A DNA stretch of 64,000 nt from Streptomyces angustmyceticus (GTDB taxonomy: Bacteria > Actinomycetota > Actinomycetes > Streptomycetales > Streptomycetaceae), in assembly GCF_019933235.1 (NCBI RefSeq), contig NZ_CP082945.1, forward strand, positions 3,596,001 through 3,660,000, given 5' to 3'. The notes under the pieces are model-generated. The model did no database searches, was not told the DNA's origin, and saw only the letters and a list, made by a program, of their open reading frames with translations. The position numbers were made by a program, and so were the translations under genes. This document shows positions 50,714 through 59,215 of the stretch, piece by piece (position 1 is the stretch's first letter; the number at the start of each line of letters is the position of its first letter).

Positions 50714-51990
50714 GTTCGCTTTTCCGCCACGTCCAACGCGTCGGCCACAGCCTTCACGAAGACCTCACCCAGCTGGACAGGCACGGCGTTCCCGAGCTGC
50801 CGCATCCGCTCGCCGCGGGGCCCCTTCAACTTCCAGTCGTCCCTGAAGGTCATGACGCGGGCGGTCTCCCGCACCGTCATGTAGCGATGGAGGTAGGTCC
50901 ACACTCCCGAGCCTTCGTCCTTCTTCCGATCGTCCAGCAGCATGACCGACTCGCCGCCGGGCACGCCGTGCACGCCGGCCTTGACCGTCTTGGCCGGCCT
51001 GTCCAGTTCGTTGGGGGTGTGGCCGTCGTAGATCTTCGCGCCTGGCCAGCCAATGTGATCCGGCACGCCCCCTTGCGGAGTGTCCTTGTCCAGCTTCTTG
51101 AGGTTGATCGGGGGGAGGCCCTCGATCGCGTCTCGCAAGGTACGCCAGGGCGCGAGGCCCCCGTCGTCCCCTTCGCCGAAGGGGAGTTCATCACCGTACC
51201 GGGCCATCACGCGGTCCTGGACATGCTGCTCCACATCCGAGTGCCGGCCCTCCCCCCAGTACGAGCCATCCAGAAACGTTCGAACCAATGCCGCCTCGGA
51301 GTGCGTGGGCCGCAGCGCCTTCTCGACCGCTTCCAGATCAACGCCGAGATCCGCGCGGAAGGCAACAAGGATCACGCGGTTCCTGATCTGCGGCACCCCG
51401 TAGTTCGCGGCGTTCACACTCATCTTCAGGACTTCGTAGCGCTCGGAAGGGTCGGTGTCCTCCGATTTCAGGCGCTCCAGCAAGACCCGATCGTGCTCGA
51501 ACCAGGCCGTCCCCTCCCGCCGCTCCACGAACGGAAGTTCCAACTCGCGCTGGATGTAATCGAAGTACGGCTTAAACGAGGGTCGGAGTAGACCACGGAC
51601 GTTCTCGCAGAGCACCGCCTTCGGACGAATCTCCCGCACCGCGCGAAACATCTCGGGAAACATGTTGCGCTGGTCTTCGTCCCCCTTGGCCACCCCCCCC
51701 AAGCTGAAGGGCTGACACGGCGGTCCACCCGCCAGCAGATCGACCTCCTGCTCCCTGAGGTATTCCATGTCCAGCTTCCGGACATCCCCGGCGACGAGGG
51801 GCGCCTTCTCGCCAGCCTTCGGGAGCGACGGTCGAGCCCCCTCCTCGCACGCCTTGTAGCCGTTGGCCTCAAGCGTCTCGCAAGCCCGCTTAGCGAACTC
51901 GTTCAGCAGCAGGTGCCGGAATCCGGCCTTCTCCCCGGCTTGAACCAGCCCTCCGCCCCCTGCGAACAATTCCACCGACGTGCGTTGCAT
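50710..51990 (-). CDS. DNA (cytosine-5) methyltransferase
   Basis: The 426-aa enzyme has the C5-MTase motifs in order: I VELFAGGGGLVQAGEKAG, IV nucleophile Cys92 in GGPPCQPFSLGG, VI CENVRGLL (129-136), VIII QIRNRVILVAF, IX-X RLQTFP-equivalent RVMTFRDDWKL and QLGNAVPVQLGE. It marks the cognate site against restriction. The target may be CCGCGG if paired with the Eco29kI-like nuclease divergently encoded at 52160 (inference). It is the first gene of the minus-strand dcm-vsr pair. Confidence 0.95.
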   Translation of the reverse strand: MQRTSVELFAGGGGLVQAGEKAGFRHLLLNEFAKRACETLEANGYKACEEGARPSLPKAGEKAPLVAGDVRKLDMEYLREQEVDLLAGGPPCQPFSLGGVAKGDEDQRNMFPEMFRAVREIRPKAVLCENVRGLLRPSFKPYFDYIQRELELPFVERREGTAWFEHDRVLLERLKSEDTDPSERYEVLKMSVNAANYGVPQIRNRVILVAFRADLGVDLEAVEKALRPTHSEAALVRTFLDGSYWGEGRHSDVEQHVQDRVMARYGDELPFGEGDDGGLAPWRTLRDAIEGLPPINLKKLDKDTPQGGVPDHIGWPGAKIYDGHTPNELDRPAKTVKAGVHGVPGGESVMLLDDRKKDEGSGVWTYLHRYMTVRETARVMTFRDDWKLKGPRGERMRQLGNAVPVQLGEVFVKAVADALDVAEKRT

Positions 51991-52159
51991 GACTCACACT
52001 CCTCGCAGCTCAGTACCAGGAAAACCATACCGCGGAGTTGGTGATCATGGTGTCGCTTGAGAAATGGAAGTCGCGATTGGACGACTACAGTCACCCCCGG
52101 TGGCCCACGCCACCGACACCTTCCCGGTCACAGAGACCCCGAGTGGAGGCACACCCGTG

Positions 52160-52870
52160 ATGAGCGAGTCGCCAGAATCGAGCGGCGCCATACCCCCCGC
52201 CCCGGCGGGCCGGGACTCGATCTACGACCCGCTCCGGCGCGAGAACCTTGGACGAAGCGTGCTCTGGGCCTTGGTCTCCACACAAGCCGTCCCGCTCGGA
52301 GAGATACCCGACTTCCGCGGTTCGGGCATCTACGCCATCTACTACACGGGTGACCACGAGCTGTACCAGCCCATTTCATCCTCGATGTTCCACATCCCCA
52401 TCTACGTGGGCAAAGCCGACCCAAAGGGCAGCCGTAAGGGCGAGACCGTCGGGCACGCTTGGGAAGGCCACAAACTCCGGGATCGACTGCGCGCGCATTC
52501 CAGGAAGATCGACAAGGCTCTGGACCTCGAACTAGGGCATTTCCACGCGCGTTTCCTCCCCGCCGACGACCTATTCACCCCCATGGCCGAACGCCTGATG
52601 ATCAGCGAGCTCCGACCAGTCTGGAACGTCGTCTTGGAGGGGTTCGGGGTCAACCGACAGGGCTCAGGGCGCGAGAGCAACCAGCTGCGACCTAAGTGGC
52701 ATGAGTTGCACCCTGGCGTCGAATGGGCTGACGGCATGCCGGGGCAGCCTGGGGGCGCCGCCCCGCTACACGCCGCGGTGGTCGCCCACTTGAAGCTCCA
52801 CAGCACGCCGCCGGCGTCCGCCGAGGGCGGCCCTGGACAGCCGGGGATCACTGATCCGCACCCCGTCTGA
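52160..52870 (+). CDS. Eco29kI-like GIY-YIG restriction endonuclease
   Basis: The 236-aa protein has the GIY-YIG nuclease fold: GSGIYAIYYTGDHELYQP (55-72), IYVGKADPKGSRKG (81-94), LRDRLRAH (Arg), MAERLMISE (Glu144) and PVWNVVLEGFG (Asn156). This arrangement and the IYVGKA.PKG block match R.Eco29kI, which recognises CCGCGG. GTG 52157 or ATG 52160 are equally possible (GGAGG at 52145-52149). It is transcribed divergently from the methyltransferase, giving a classic type II R-M pair. Confidence 0.85.
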   Translation: MSESPESSGAIPPAPAGRDSIYDPLRRENLGRSVLWALVSTQAVPLGEIPDFRGSGIYAIYYTGDHELYQPISSSMFHIPIYVGKADPKGSRKGETVGHAWEGHKLRDRLRAHSRKIDKALDLELGHFHARFLPADDLFTPMAERLMISELRPVWNVVLEGFGVNRQGSGRESNQLRPKWHELHPGVEWADGMPGQPGGAAPLHAAVVAHLKLHSTPPASAEGGPGQPGITDPHPV

Positions 52871-52908
52871 CCGGAGCCACGAATCGGTCCGTGGATGGGG
52901 GCGTGTAG

Positions 52909-53376
52909 GTGCAAGCCGCGCGGCACGACGACTTCGCGGTGATCGGCTGCCCTGCGCAGAAGAAGCTCGGCGGCGACGTGGCCACCGGGCCCAGTCTCGC
53001 CTTCCCCCGCAAGGCGAAGGCGTCCTTCAACTATGTGGGCGGCAGCGATTCCGAGGTGGCCGAGGAGCTGTACAGCGACAGGGGGCGAAGCTGCCCAAGG
53101 GCATCTGCGAGATCTTCGACGCGATGGTCTCGTGCCCCAGCTACCAGGTGGTGCCGGCCAGCACCGTCATCGAGACGGGCACCCAGAGACGACAGCGCCG
53201 GCCCTGGGTGATGAGCAGTGGAGCCAGCTGCTCACCTGCGCCGTCGGCGAGCAGCGCAGTTTCGTCAAGCAGACGGCGATTCGCACCGGGAAAATCCTGG
53301 TGATCGTCTCCGATTCGCCGGGCTCGTCGACGCCCACCTGGAGAAGGCACTCGATCAGGCTCATCGCGCGGGCTGA
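52909..53376 (+). pseudogene. Frameshifted remnant of a sensor-domain/lipoprotein-like gene
   Basis: Plus-strand coding similarity jumps between frames: DFAVIGCPAQKKLGGDVATG and YVGGSDSEVAEELYSD, then KLPKGICEIFDAMVSCPSYQ, then DEQWSQLLTCAVGEQRSFVK and TAIRTGKILVIVSDSPG, then LVDAHLEKALDQAHRAG and a stop at 53374. At least three frameshifts are needed. It reads like the extracellular part of Streptomyces lipoproteins with a PknH-like sensor domain. No signal peptide or intact start remains. Confidence 0.65.
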
Positions 53377-53955
53377 GACCAGCCAGGTCCTGGTCCCCTG
53401 TTTCCGGCGACTCCCCGTGTTCCAGGCCGTTCCCGCGGGCCTGGATGCCAGCGGTGACTCGGCCATACGAAGCGGGGGATGGTGAGTTCCGACAGCTGTC
53501 CGGCGTGGCGGAAGTCGTAGCTGCGGAGCCCATCGGCTTGCAGCGTGGTCTGCTGACGGTGGTCTGCGTTGATACGGCCGCCGTCTTGTCGGCTTCGCGT
53601 AGGAGGGTCTGCGTGTTTGCCCGACCCCGAGTCGGGAGACTGCCACGGCACCGGGAGGAGGACCGTGCTGTGGAACGAGTGGCCGCCGTTTGCGGTGCCC
53701 AAATCGCGCTGCGTTACGGCCACCGCATCGTTCGGTAGCTGGATCGCCCGAGTGAAGCGGCCGGTGGCCAGCAGGCAGGGCTTGACTGTCCAGAAGAGCA
53801 GGCCCGCCACCGTGCTCCGGCCGCGTACCGCGTGGGCAGCGCTCCCCGCGCGGCTGCGCTGCCTATCCAACACCTCTGGCATGTCGATACCTACCTGGCG
53901 AAGGCCGTCGACACGGCTCACCGCGCAATCTGAGCCCGTCGCGCTGGGACTACCG
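53377..53955 (+). pseudogene. Degenerate DNA with a second 3' remnant of the same family
   Basis: At 53883-53933 the plus strand encodes VDTYLAKAVDTAHRAI followed by a stop. That matches the last codons of the neighbouring remnant (VDAHLEKALDQAHRAG), so the gene was probably duplicated in tandem before decay. The intervening sequence has no ORF with convincing coding signs on either strand. Confidence 0.45.
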
Positions 53956-55137
53956 TCAGGTTAGCGACCTGCGCACCGCGTCGACCAGCGATGCCGCACG
54001 CACATCGTCCGGGCCGCTGATGATGTGGTTCATCACGTAGGCGAAGGCGATGCCGTGTGCGGGGTCGGCGAAGCCGAGTGAGCCGCCTCGGCCGGTGTGA
54101 CCGAAGGAGCGCGGCCCGGTCATGGGGTTGTCCTCGGTGGGGAGCATGTAGCCGGAGCTGAACCGGCTAGGCGCTACCAGTACCTGGTCCCTCCCGTTGG
54201 CCTGCTCCTTGGTCGCCGACATGAGGGTTACCGGGGTGAAGAGGCGGGCGCCGTCTACCTCGCCGATCAGCGCCGCGTACATGCGCGCTAGGCCGCGCGC
54301 GGTGCCGATGCCGTTGGAGGCCGGCAGTTCCGCGGCCTGCACTTCAGGGGAGTTGAAGTCGATCTCGGCCGGGTCGGTAACTGCGTACGCCCTGTTGCTG
54401 AAGGAACTAGGGTCGCGCCAGGCGGCGACCTGTTCGCGGAGTTCTTCCGGGATCGACTCTGGAGGCATGGTCGTGAGGTCGGCCTCCGGCTTTCGGTGCA
54501 CCATGCGGCTGACCCGGTCGCGTTCGCCCGCCGGCAGCCCGATGAAGAAGTCCAGCCCCAGTGGGGCGGCGATCTCGTCGGCGAAGAAGCGACCCGGAGT
54601 ACGCCCGGACACTCGGCGGATCACCTCGCCGACCAACCAGCTCCAGGTCCGGCCGTGGTATCCGTGTGCGGTGCCTGGAGTCCACACGGGACGTTGAGCG
54701 GCAAGTGCTGCCGCCATCGGATGCCAGTTCAGCGCCTCGACCAGTGGCACCGGTTGATCCAGGGTTACCAGGCCGGCTTGGTGGGACAAGAGCCACCGCA
54801 CCGGGATTTCCGCCTTGCCGTTCCCCGCGAACTCCGGCCAGTACTTGGCCACCGGAGCGTCCAGGTCCAGCTCGCCGCGTTGAGCCAGCAGATGTACTGC
54901 GCTCGCGGTCGCCCCCTTCGTCGCGGAGTAGACCAGTTGCAGGGTGTCTCGCACCCACGGACGATCGGTGCTGGGGTCGGCGACACCGCCCCAGAGGTCC
55001 ACCACTGGGCGCCCGTCCTGGTACACGCACACCGCCCCGCCCAGGTCCCCGTGGTGCGCGAAGTTCGCCGCAAACGCCTCACGTACAGGTTCGAACCCGG
55101 GCGCGACATCACCGTCGATCGTCGTCATGCGGCCCAT
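53956..55137 (-). CDS. Serine hydrolase of the beta-lactamase/penicillin-binding fold (class C-like, family S12)
   Basis: The 393-aa protein has the SxxK nucleophile motif SATK (Ser71-Lys74 in QLVYSATKGATAS). The helical lid follows, with TPGTAHGYHGRTWSWLVGEV (Tyr in the YxN position), EIAAPLGLDFFIGLPAGERD and HTGRGG near the C-terminus as the KTG equivalent. Such enzymes are esterases or D-aminopeptidases rather than true beta-lactamases. There is no signal peptide, so it is cytoplasmic. The start is uncertain: ATG 55137 or 55128. It is transcribed behind the XRE gene at 55201. Confidence 0.85.
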   Translation of the reverse strand: MGRMTTIDGDVAPGFEPVREAFAANFAHHGDLGGAVCVYQDGRPVVDLWGGVADPSTDRPWVRDTLQLVYSATKGATASAVHLLAQRGELDLDAPVAKYWPEFAGNGKAEIPVRWLLSHQAGLVTLDQPVPLVEALNWHPMAAALAAQRPVWTPGTAHGYHGRTWSWLVGEVIRRVSGRTPGRFFADEIAAPLGLDFFIGLPAGERDRVSRMVHRKPEADLTTMPPESIPEELREQVAAWRDPSSFSNRAYAVTDPAEIDFNSPEVQAAELPASNGIGTARGLARMYAALIGEVDGARLFTPVTLMSATKEQANGRDQVLVAPSRFSSGYMLPTEDNPMTGPRSFGHTGRGGSLGFADPAHGIAFAYVMNHIISGPDDVRAASLVDAVRRSLT

Positions 55138-55200
55138 CGTGGCACTCTCGTTGACCGCTCTGCGGGGTGGGATCGCTCTCGACGCATGCGGCATTCCCGA

Positions 55201-56544
55201 TCAGGCTGTGACGGGCAGCGCCTGCAGTCGCTCGCGGAACTCGCGGACGGCTGTCACTGACTTGTGGGGTTCGAGCCGAGCGGAGAACTCCTTCAAGCGG
55301 TCCAGGGCCCGCACAGAGCTGACCTTGTCTTCGAGGAGCTCGGCACCGTAGTTCGCGGCGTCGAGCGCTCCGTCCAGATCACCACCGGCGAGCCGGGCCT
55401 CGGCCAGACGGCTGGACCGCACGGCCTTGTCCCGGGGCGCCGCTTTCGTGACGGAGGTTTCCAGGGAACTGGTCGCGCGCTCGACTTGGCCCGAGCGCAG
55501 CAGGACCTTGCCTTCGGTCGACTTCAGTTGTGCCTCGCCGAACCAGTCGAGCCAGTCGGGGTTTTTATCCACCGTGTAGCGCTCCCATAGAGCACCGGCA
55601 CGGTTCAGTGCCGTACCGGCCCTCTGGTGATCACCGTCGCGGGACAGCGCCTCCGCCTTGTGCAGGTAGAGGAAGGACTGGGTGGAGGGCGACAGCGTGC
55701 GGGGGGCGTTGTCGAGGGCGGTCGAGACAAGGTCGACTCGCTCGGCGGTCCGGCCGGCTTCGGAGACGTGGACCCCCATCTCCGCCAGGACGAAGGCGCC
55801 GAAGGCGTCGTCTCCGGCGGTGCGAGCGCTGCGCATGGCACCGATGTAGTACCGCTGTCCCGCAGATCGCAGCCCCGTGTCGTAGGCCATCCAGCCGGTC
55901 AGATGCGATACGCGGGCCGCAAGTGCGTACAGGCGGAATTGGATCTTGTCCGTGTACCGGCCGGCGCTCAGGAGGCCGCTGATCAGGGCGAGGTCGCCGC
56001 GTGCCTGTTCCAGTAGCCGGGCGCCTCCGAGTTGGTCGTCGAGGGTGCGGAGTGTGCTGATGCGCTGCTCGATCGTCGAGACCATCGTGTCGGTGACGCG
56101 GTCTCCGTTGAGGGCGGATGCGAACGCGGAGGGTGCGTCGGCCCAGCTTGCTGCCACGCCTGTCAGGGCGGCACCGGTGATGGTGAGAAACCCTCGACGG
56201 TCCATGCGGCCGCTCCCCACCAGATCAGCCAGTGCTTCGACGGTACCGGCCTCCGTCCAGGGGGCAGTGAGTCCGGTGACTTCCCACACCGGGAGCCACC
56301 GCGGCCATCCCATTGCCTGGACCTGTTCGTACGGAATACGCAGCAGGTCGGCGAGGACACGCTGCGCGTCGGCGTCAGGCTCCTGGCCCTGTTCCCACTT
56401 CCACATGGTGGTGCGATTGGTCGCCAGTGGGAGGCCCAGGTCCTTCCCCCGCGCCTGCATGAGTCGGGCGAGCTCGGCTTTCCCCCAACCCCGCGATTGG
56501 CGGACGAAGGTCAGCGGGTGCACTGCTAACGGCTCACCGGGCAC
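55201..56544 (-). CDS. XRE family regulator with TPR-like C-terminal region
   Basis: The 447-aa protein starts with a Cro/C1 HTH (VHPLTFVRQSRGWGKAELAR, NRTTMWKWEQGQEPDADAQR) and continues with helical TPR-like repeats (AGTALNRAGALWERYTVDKN, FGEAQLKSTEGKVLLRSGQV, GDLDGALDAANYGAELLED). This resembles Rgg/BldB-type cytoplasmic sensors. AGGAG precedes GTG 56544. It is divergent from the ATP-binding gene at 56797 that opens the peptide operon, and so is a likely controller of it (inference). Confidence 0.88.
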   Translation of the reverse strand: MPGEPLAVHPLTFVRQSRGWGKAELARLMQARGKDLGLPLATNRTTMWKWEQGQEPDADAQRVLADLLRIPYEQVQAMGWPRWLPVWEVTGLTAPWTEAGTVEALADLVGSGRMDRRGFLTITGAALTGVAASWADAPSAFASALNGDRVTDTMVSTIEQRISTLRTLDDQLGGARLLEQARGDLALISGLLSAGRYTDKIQFRLYALAARVSHLTGWMAYDTGLRSAGQRYYIGAMRSARTAGDDAFGAFVLAEMGVHVSEAGRTAERVDLVSTALDNAPRTLSPSTQSFLYLHKAEALSRDGDHQRAGTALNRAGALWERYTVDKNPDWLDWFGEAQLKSTEGKVLLRSGQVERATSSLETSVTKAAPRDKAVRSSRLAEARLAGGDLDGALDAANYGAELLEDKVSSVRALDRLKEFSARLEPHKSVTAVREFRERLQALPVTA

Positions 56545-56796
56545 GTCATCGCTCCTGTGTCATCCCGCCGTTCCGTATTTCGGCGGCTACTTGGCGTGTG
56601 CGCGTATGGAGGGGCGTCCCCAAGAGGAACACCCCAGAAACGTTCCGGATCTGCACGCTGCGGCCCTTGACTGAGTATCAGCCGCCGTTGGCCAGACGCA
56701 CAGGCTCATTCAGGCGGCTTCCCAGTTCGGCGCCTCCACCCCTTTGTCCTCCATCGGGGGATGGAGCCGCTCCCCAGCTATTCGAAGGTGTCGGTC

Positions 56797-57288
56797 ATGC
56801 GCACGCTGGTCGCTCGTTTCGTTCTCGCGGGTACGCATGGAGAGGTATCTCCCGCCCGGCACAAGGTCATCGACCAGGTGCGTGCGTGGGGCGTCCCTCT
56901 CGATGACGAGACAGCCGACGGGATCCGCTTGGTCGCCTCCGAGCTCATCACCAACGCGGTGGTCCACGGGGAGGGGCCCATAACAGTGGCACTGTTCCAT
57001 CGCCCAGGCCGCTTGGTGATCGAAGTACTCGATGCCAGTCCAGTGACTCCGCAGCCAAACTGTGCGGGGGCCGACGACGAGAGCGGGCGCGGCCTGCTGC
57101 TGGTCGACGCTCTCGCGGCCCGAACTGGCTGGGCGTCTTCCGACCGTGGCAAGCGCGTTTGGGCAGATCTCGCGCTCCCGAAGCCGGCGCCCGCTGTCCG
57201 AGCCGACGTTCTCCGTAGGCTCTTCGCTGTCCAGCAAGAGACCGATGTCAGAGCCGCGCCCAAGGCTTTCGTCCTGGCGGTCGCGTAA
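56797..57288 (+). CDS. ATP-binding (HATPase_c_2) regulatory protein
   Basis: The 163-aa single GHKL domain has N-box SELITNAVVH (48-57), G1-like IEVLDASP and G2-like ESGRGLLLVDAL. It is of the anti-sigma-factor-like type that pairs with XRE regulators in Streptomyces. ATG 56797 fits family starts and follows GAAGG; ATG 56761 is possible. It overlaps the next gene by TAATG, showing coupling. Confidence 0.85.
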   Translation: MRTLVARFVLAGTHGEVSPARHKVIDQVRAWGVPLDDETADGIRLVASELITNAVVHGEGPITVALFHRPGRLVIEVLDASPVTPQPNCAGADDESGRGLLLVDALAARTGWASSDRGKRVWADLALPKPAPAVRADVLRRLFAVQQETDVRAAPKAFVLAVA

Positions 57289-57665
57289 TGAGTTGGCACG
57301 CGCTACGGCCGACGTGTCTGCCTGACCCCGACGTCGTGTTCCGGCCGACCCGCCGGGACATCGACCCGGCGACGGGCGAGCCGACTGCGTACGCCCTCTG
57401 GGATCGCCACGCGTGGCAGCCACACGGCGAGTGCTGGCTCTGGTGCGGGCGCGACGACGTCGAGGTGACGTGGATCGGCCCCGTGCAGTCCAGCGGTATG
57501 CATGCAGCCGTCTTCGCCTGCCGTGCCTGCTTGTACGAACTGGACCAGCGCGTCCTGCAGGCAAACATGCGCAGGGACTCAAGCGCCCTGCCGGCGGACC
57601 TCGCGCCGAGACCTCCTGCCGCGGGCCTCCACCGCGGGGCCGAAGCACGACGAGCTGCTTACTGA
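57288..57665 (+). CDS. Small Cys-rich hypothetical protein
   Basis: The 125-aa protein has RPTCLPDPDVVFRPTRRDID, ATGEPTAYALWDRHAWQPHG, then ECWLWCGRDDVEVTWIGPVQ and AVFACRACLYELDQRVLQAN. The cysteines (CxxxC and CxxC plus His) suggest a zinc-binding site. No family is recognised. It is coupled to the ATP-binding gene and precedes the short peptide gene, so it may be an accessory of the regulatory/RiPP module. Confidence 0.7.
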   Translation: MSWHALRPTCLPDPDVVFRPTRRDIDPATGEPTAYALWDRHAWQPHGECWLWCGRDDVEVTWIGPVQSSGMHAAVFACRACLYELDQRVLQANMRRDSSALPADLAPRPPAAGLHRGAEARRAAY

Positions 57666-57766
57666 CCGCCGCCCTCACGTCCCCCTACATCCCCCACGGC
57701 CGTGAGGGTGGCCCCTGACTTCCCGCCGGAACTCCGGTGGGGAACCCGAAGAGGAAGGAGCACGAG

Positions 57767-57934
57767 GTGGCAGAGAACATGACATCGCCTCCGGCCCAGA
57801 GTGGCCTTCTGGTGGCGGTGGAAGAGCTGACCGCCGTCCACGACCGGTACGACAGCCTGCGGTCCGACAACTCCGGAAGTTCCGGAGACTCTCCGTGGCC
57901 GGGCGGTGACGGCAACCTGACCGACACCGAGTAG
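57767..57934 (+). CDS. Candidate RiPP precursor peptide (55 aa)
   Basis: GTG 57767 with GGAAGGAG 7 nt upstream gives a 55-aa peptide: a helical leader-like part (SGLLVAVEELTAVHDRYDSL) and a Gly/Ser/Asp-rich tail (SGSSGDSPWPGGDGNLTDTE). It is followed by a JmjC-type oxygenase and an aldo/keto reductase. A small leader-core peptide next to tailoring enzymes is the layout of a ribosomally made, modified peptide. There is no signal peptide. No known RiPP family signature is recognised. Confidence 0.6.
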   Translation: MAENMTSPPAQSGLLVAVEELTAVHDRYDSLRSDNSGSSGDSPWPGGDGNLTDTE

Positions 57935-58018
57935 CACCGGGCGGCGGGGGCCGCACGGTTCGATACGGCGGCCCCCGCCGCGTCCGTCTCACGTGCCCGT
58001 ACTCATGAGGAGGCAGTA

Positions 58019-59215
58019 GTGGAACACCAGTTGATCAACGGCATCGAGGCCGCACTGGGGTGGAAGGGAGTGGACGAGCTCGGCAAAGGCTTCGTGCGGG
58101 GAAGCATGGACCACCCTGCGCTCGTCTCCCGCATCCTGACCCCGAATCGCCTGCTCGACATCGCCATGCGCAGGAGCCTGAGCCGCCCGCAGTTCCGGTG
58201 TTTCCAGAAGGGCGACGAAGTCCATCCGGCCGTCTACTACACCGACACGGTCAGCCCCCGAGGCCAGAGCATCTCCATGGTCAACATGCGCAGTCTGGGC
58301 AGGCTGCTGGGCGAAGGCGCGACGCTCATCCTCGATCAGGCCAACGTCTTCGACCCGACGATGGAAGTCGCCTGCCGAGCACTCCAGTGGTGGTCACACG
58401 AGCGAGTGCAGGTCAACGCATACCTAACGACGAACGACGCCTCGGGCTTCCCACTGCACTGGGACGACCACGACGTGCTGATCATTCAGCTCGCCGGCGA
58501 GAAGGAGTGGGAAGTACGCGGTACCTCTCGCACCGCGCCCATGTACCGCGACTCCGACCCGAACAACACCCCGCCCGAAGAGATCGTCTGGGCGGGGGTG
58601 ATGAAGACCGGCGACGTGATGCACATCCCCCGAGGTCACTGGCACCAGGCGACCCGCAACGGCCACGGATCGGGCAACAGCCTGCACGTAACGTTCGGGA
58701 TCACCCAGCGCACGGGAGCGAGCTGGATGGCCTGGCTGGCTGACTGGTCCCGCGAACACGAGGTCTTCCGACACGACCTGGACCGGGTGCACGGGACCAA
58801 CACCAAGGCCCTGGCCACGGCAGCCGCCCAGCTGATCGGCGAGCGATCGCCGGCCGACTTCCTGGCCGCGTACGAGCAGGCGACGACGCTTCCCAGGCAC
58901 GTTCCGTTCCTCGACGTTCTCGGCCCGCTCGACACCGTGGTGTGCACCGCACACTTCCCGCCGCAGATCCAGGAAAACGGTGAGGCGGTCGAAGTCGTGG
59001 CCTCGGGAAAGAAGCTCACCTTCACGCCCAAGGCCGTGCCTGCACTGCGTCTCCTGCTGAGCGGGAAGCCGGTCCCGGTGGAGCAGGCAGCAGCCGTTTT
59101 CGGAGCGGAAGTGGCGGAGGTAGCCGAGATCCTGATGGAGGAGGAGATATGCGCGACGCTGACCCCAGAGTTGTCCTCGGGCTACACCGGTCTCGTCACG
59201 AACGCCGTCTCCTGA
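58019..59215 (+). CDS. JmjC/cupin-type Fe(II)/2-oxoglutarate oxygenase
   Basis: The 398-aa protein resembles ribosomal oxygenase-type JmjC proteins (YcfD/RoxA, MINA/NO66): the HxD motif His147-Trp-Asp149 in FPLHWDDHDVLIIQLAG, EKEWEVRG, and the distal metal His209 in MHIPRGHWHQATRNG. A C-terminal winged-helix-like region follows. Such enzymes hydroxylate protein or peptide side chains. AGGAGG precedes GTG 58019. It is probably a peptide-modifying enzyme acting on the 57767 product (inference). Confidence 0.85.
   Translation: MEHQLINGIEAALGWKGVDELGKGFVRGSMDHPALVSRILTPNRLLDIAMRRSLSRPQFRCFQKGDEVHPAVYYTDTVSPRGQSISMVNMRSLGRLLGEGATLILDQANVFDPTMEVACRALQWWSHERVQVNAYLTTNDASGFPLHWDDHDVLIIQLAGEKEWEVRGTSRTAPMYRDSDPNNTPPEEIVWAGVMKTGDVMHIPRGHWHQATRNGHGSGNSLHVTFGITQRTGASWMAWLADWSREHEVFRHDLDRVHGTNTKALATAAAQLIGERSPADFLAAYEQATTLPRHVPFLDVLGPLDTVVCTAHFPPQIQENGEAVEVVASGKKLTFTPKAVPALRLLLSGKPVPVEQAAAVFGAEVAEVAEILMEEEICATLTPELSSGYTGLVTNAVS

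Noticed and set aside
57288..57665. The 125-aa Cys-rich protein as the RiPP precursor
   Set aside because: It is too long, coupled to the ATPase gene rather than to the oxygenase, and lacks a leader/core layout; the 55-aa ORF fits better.
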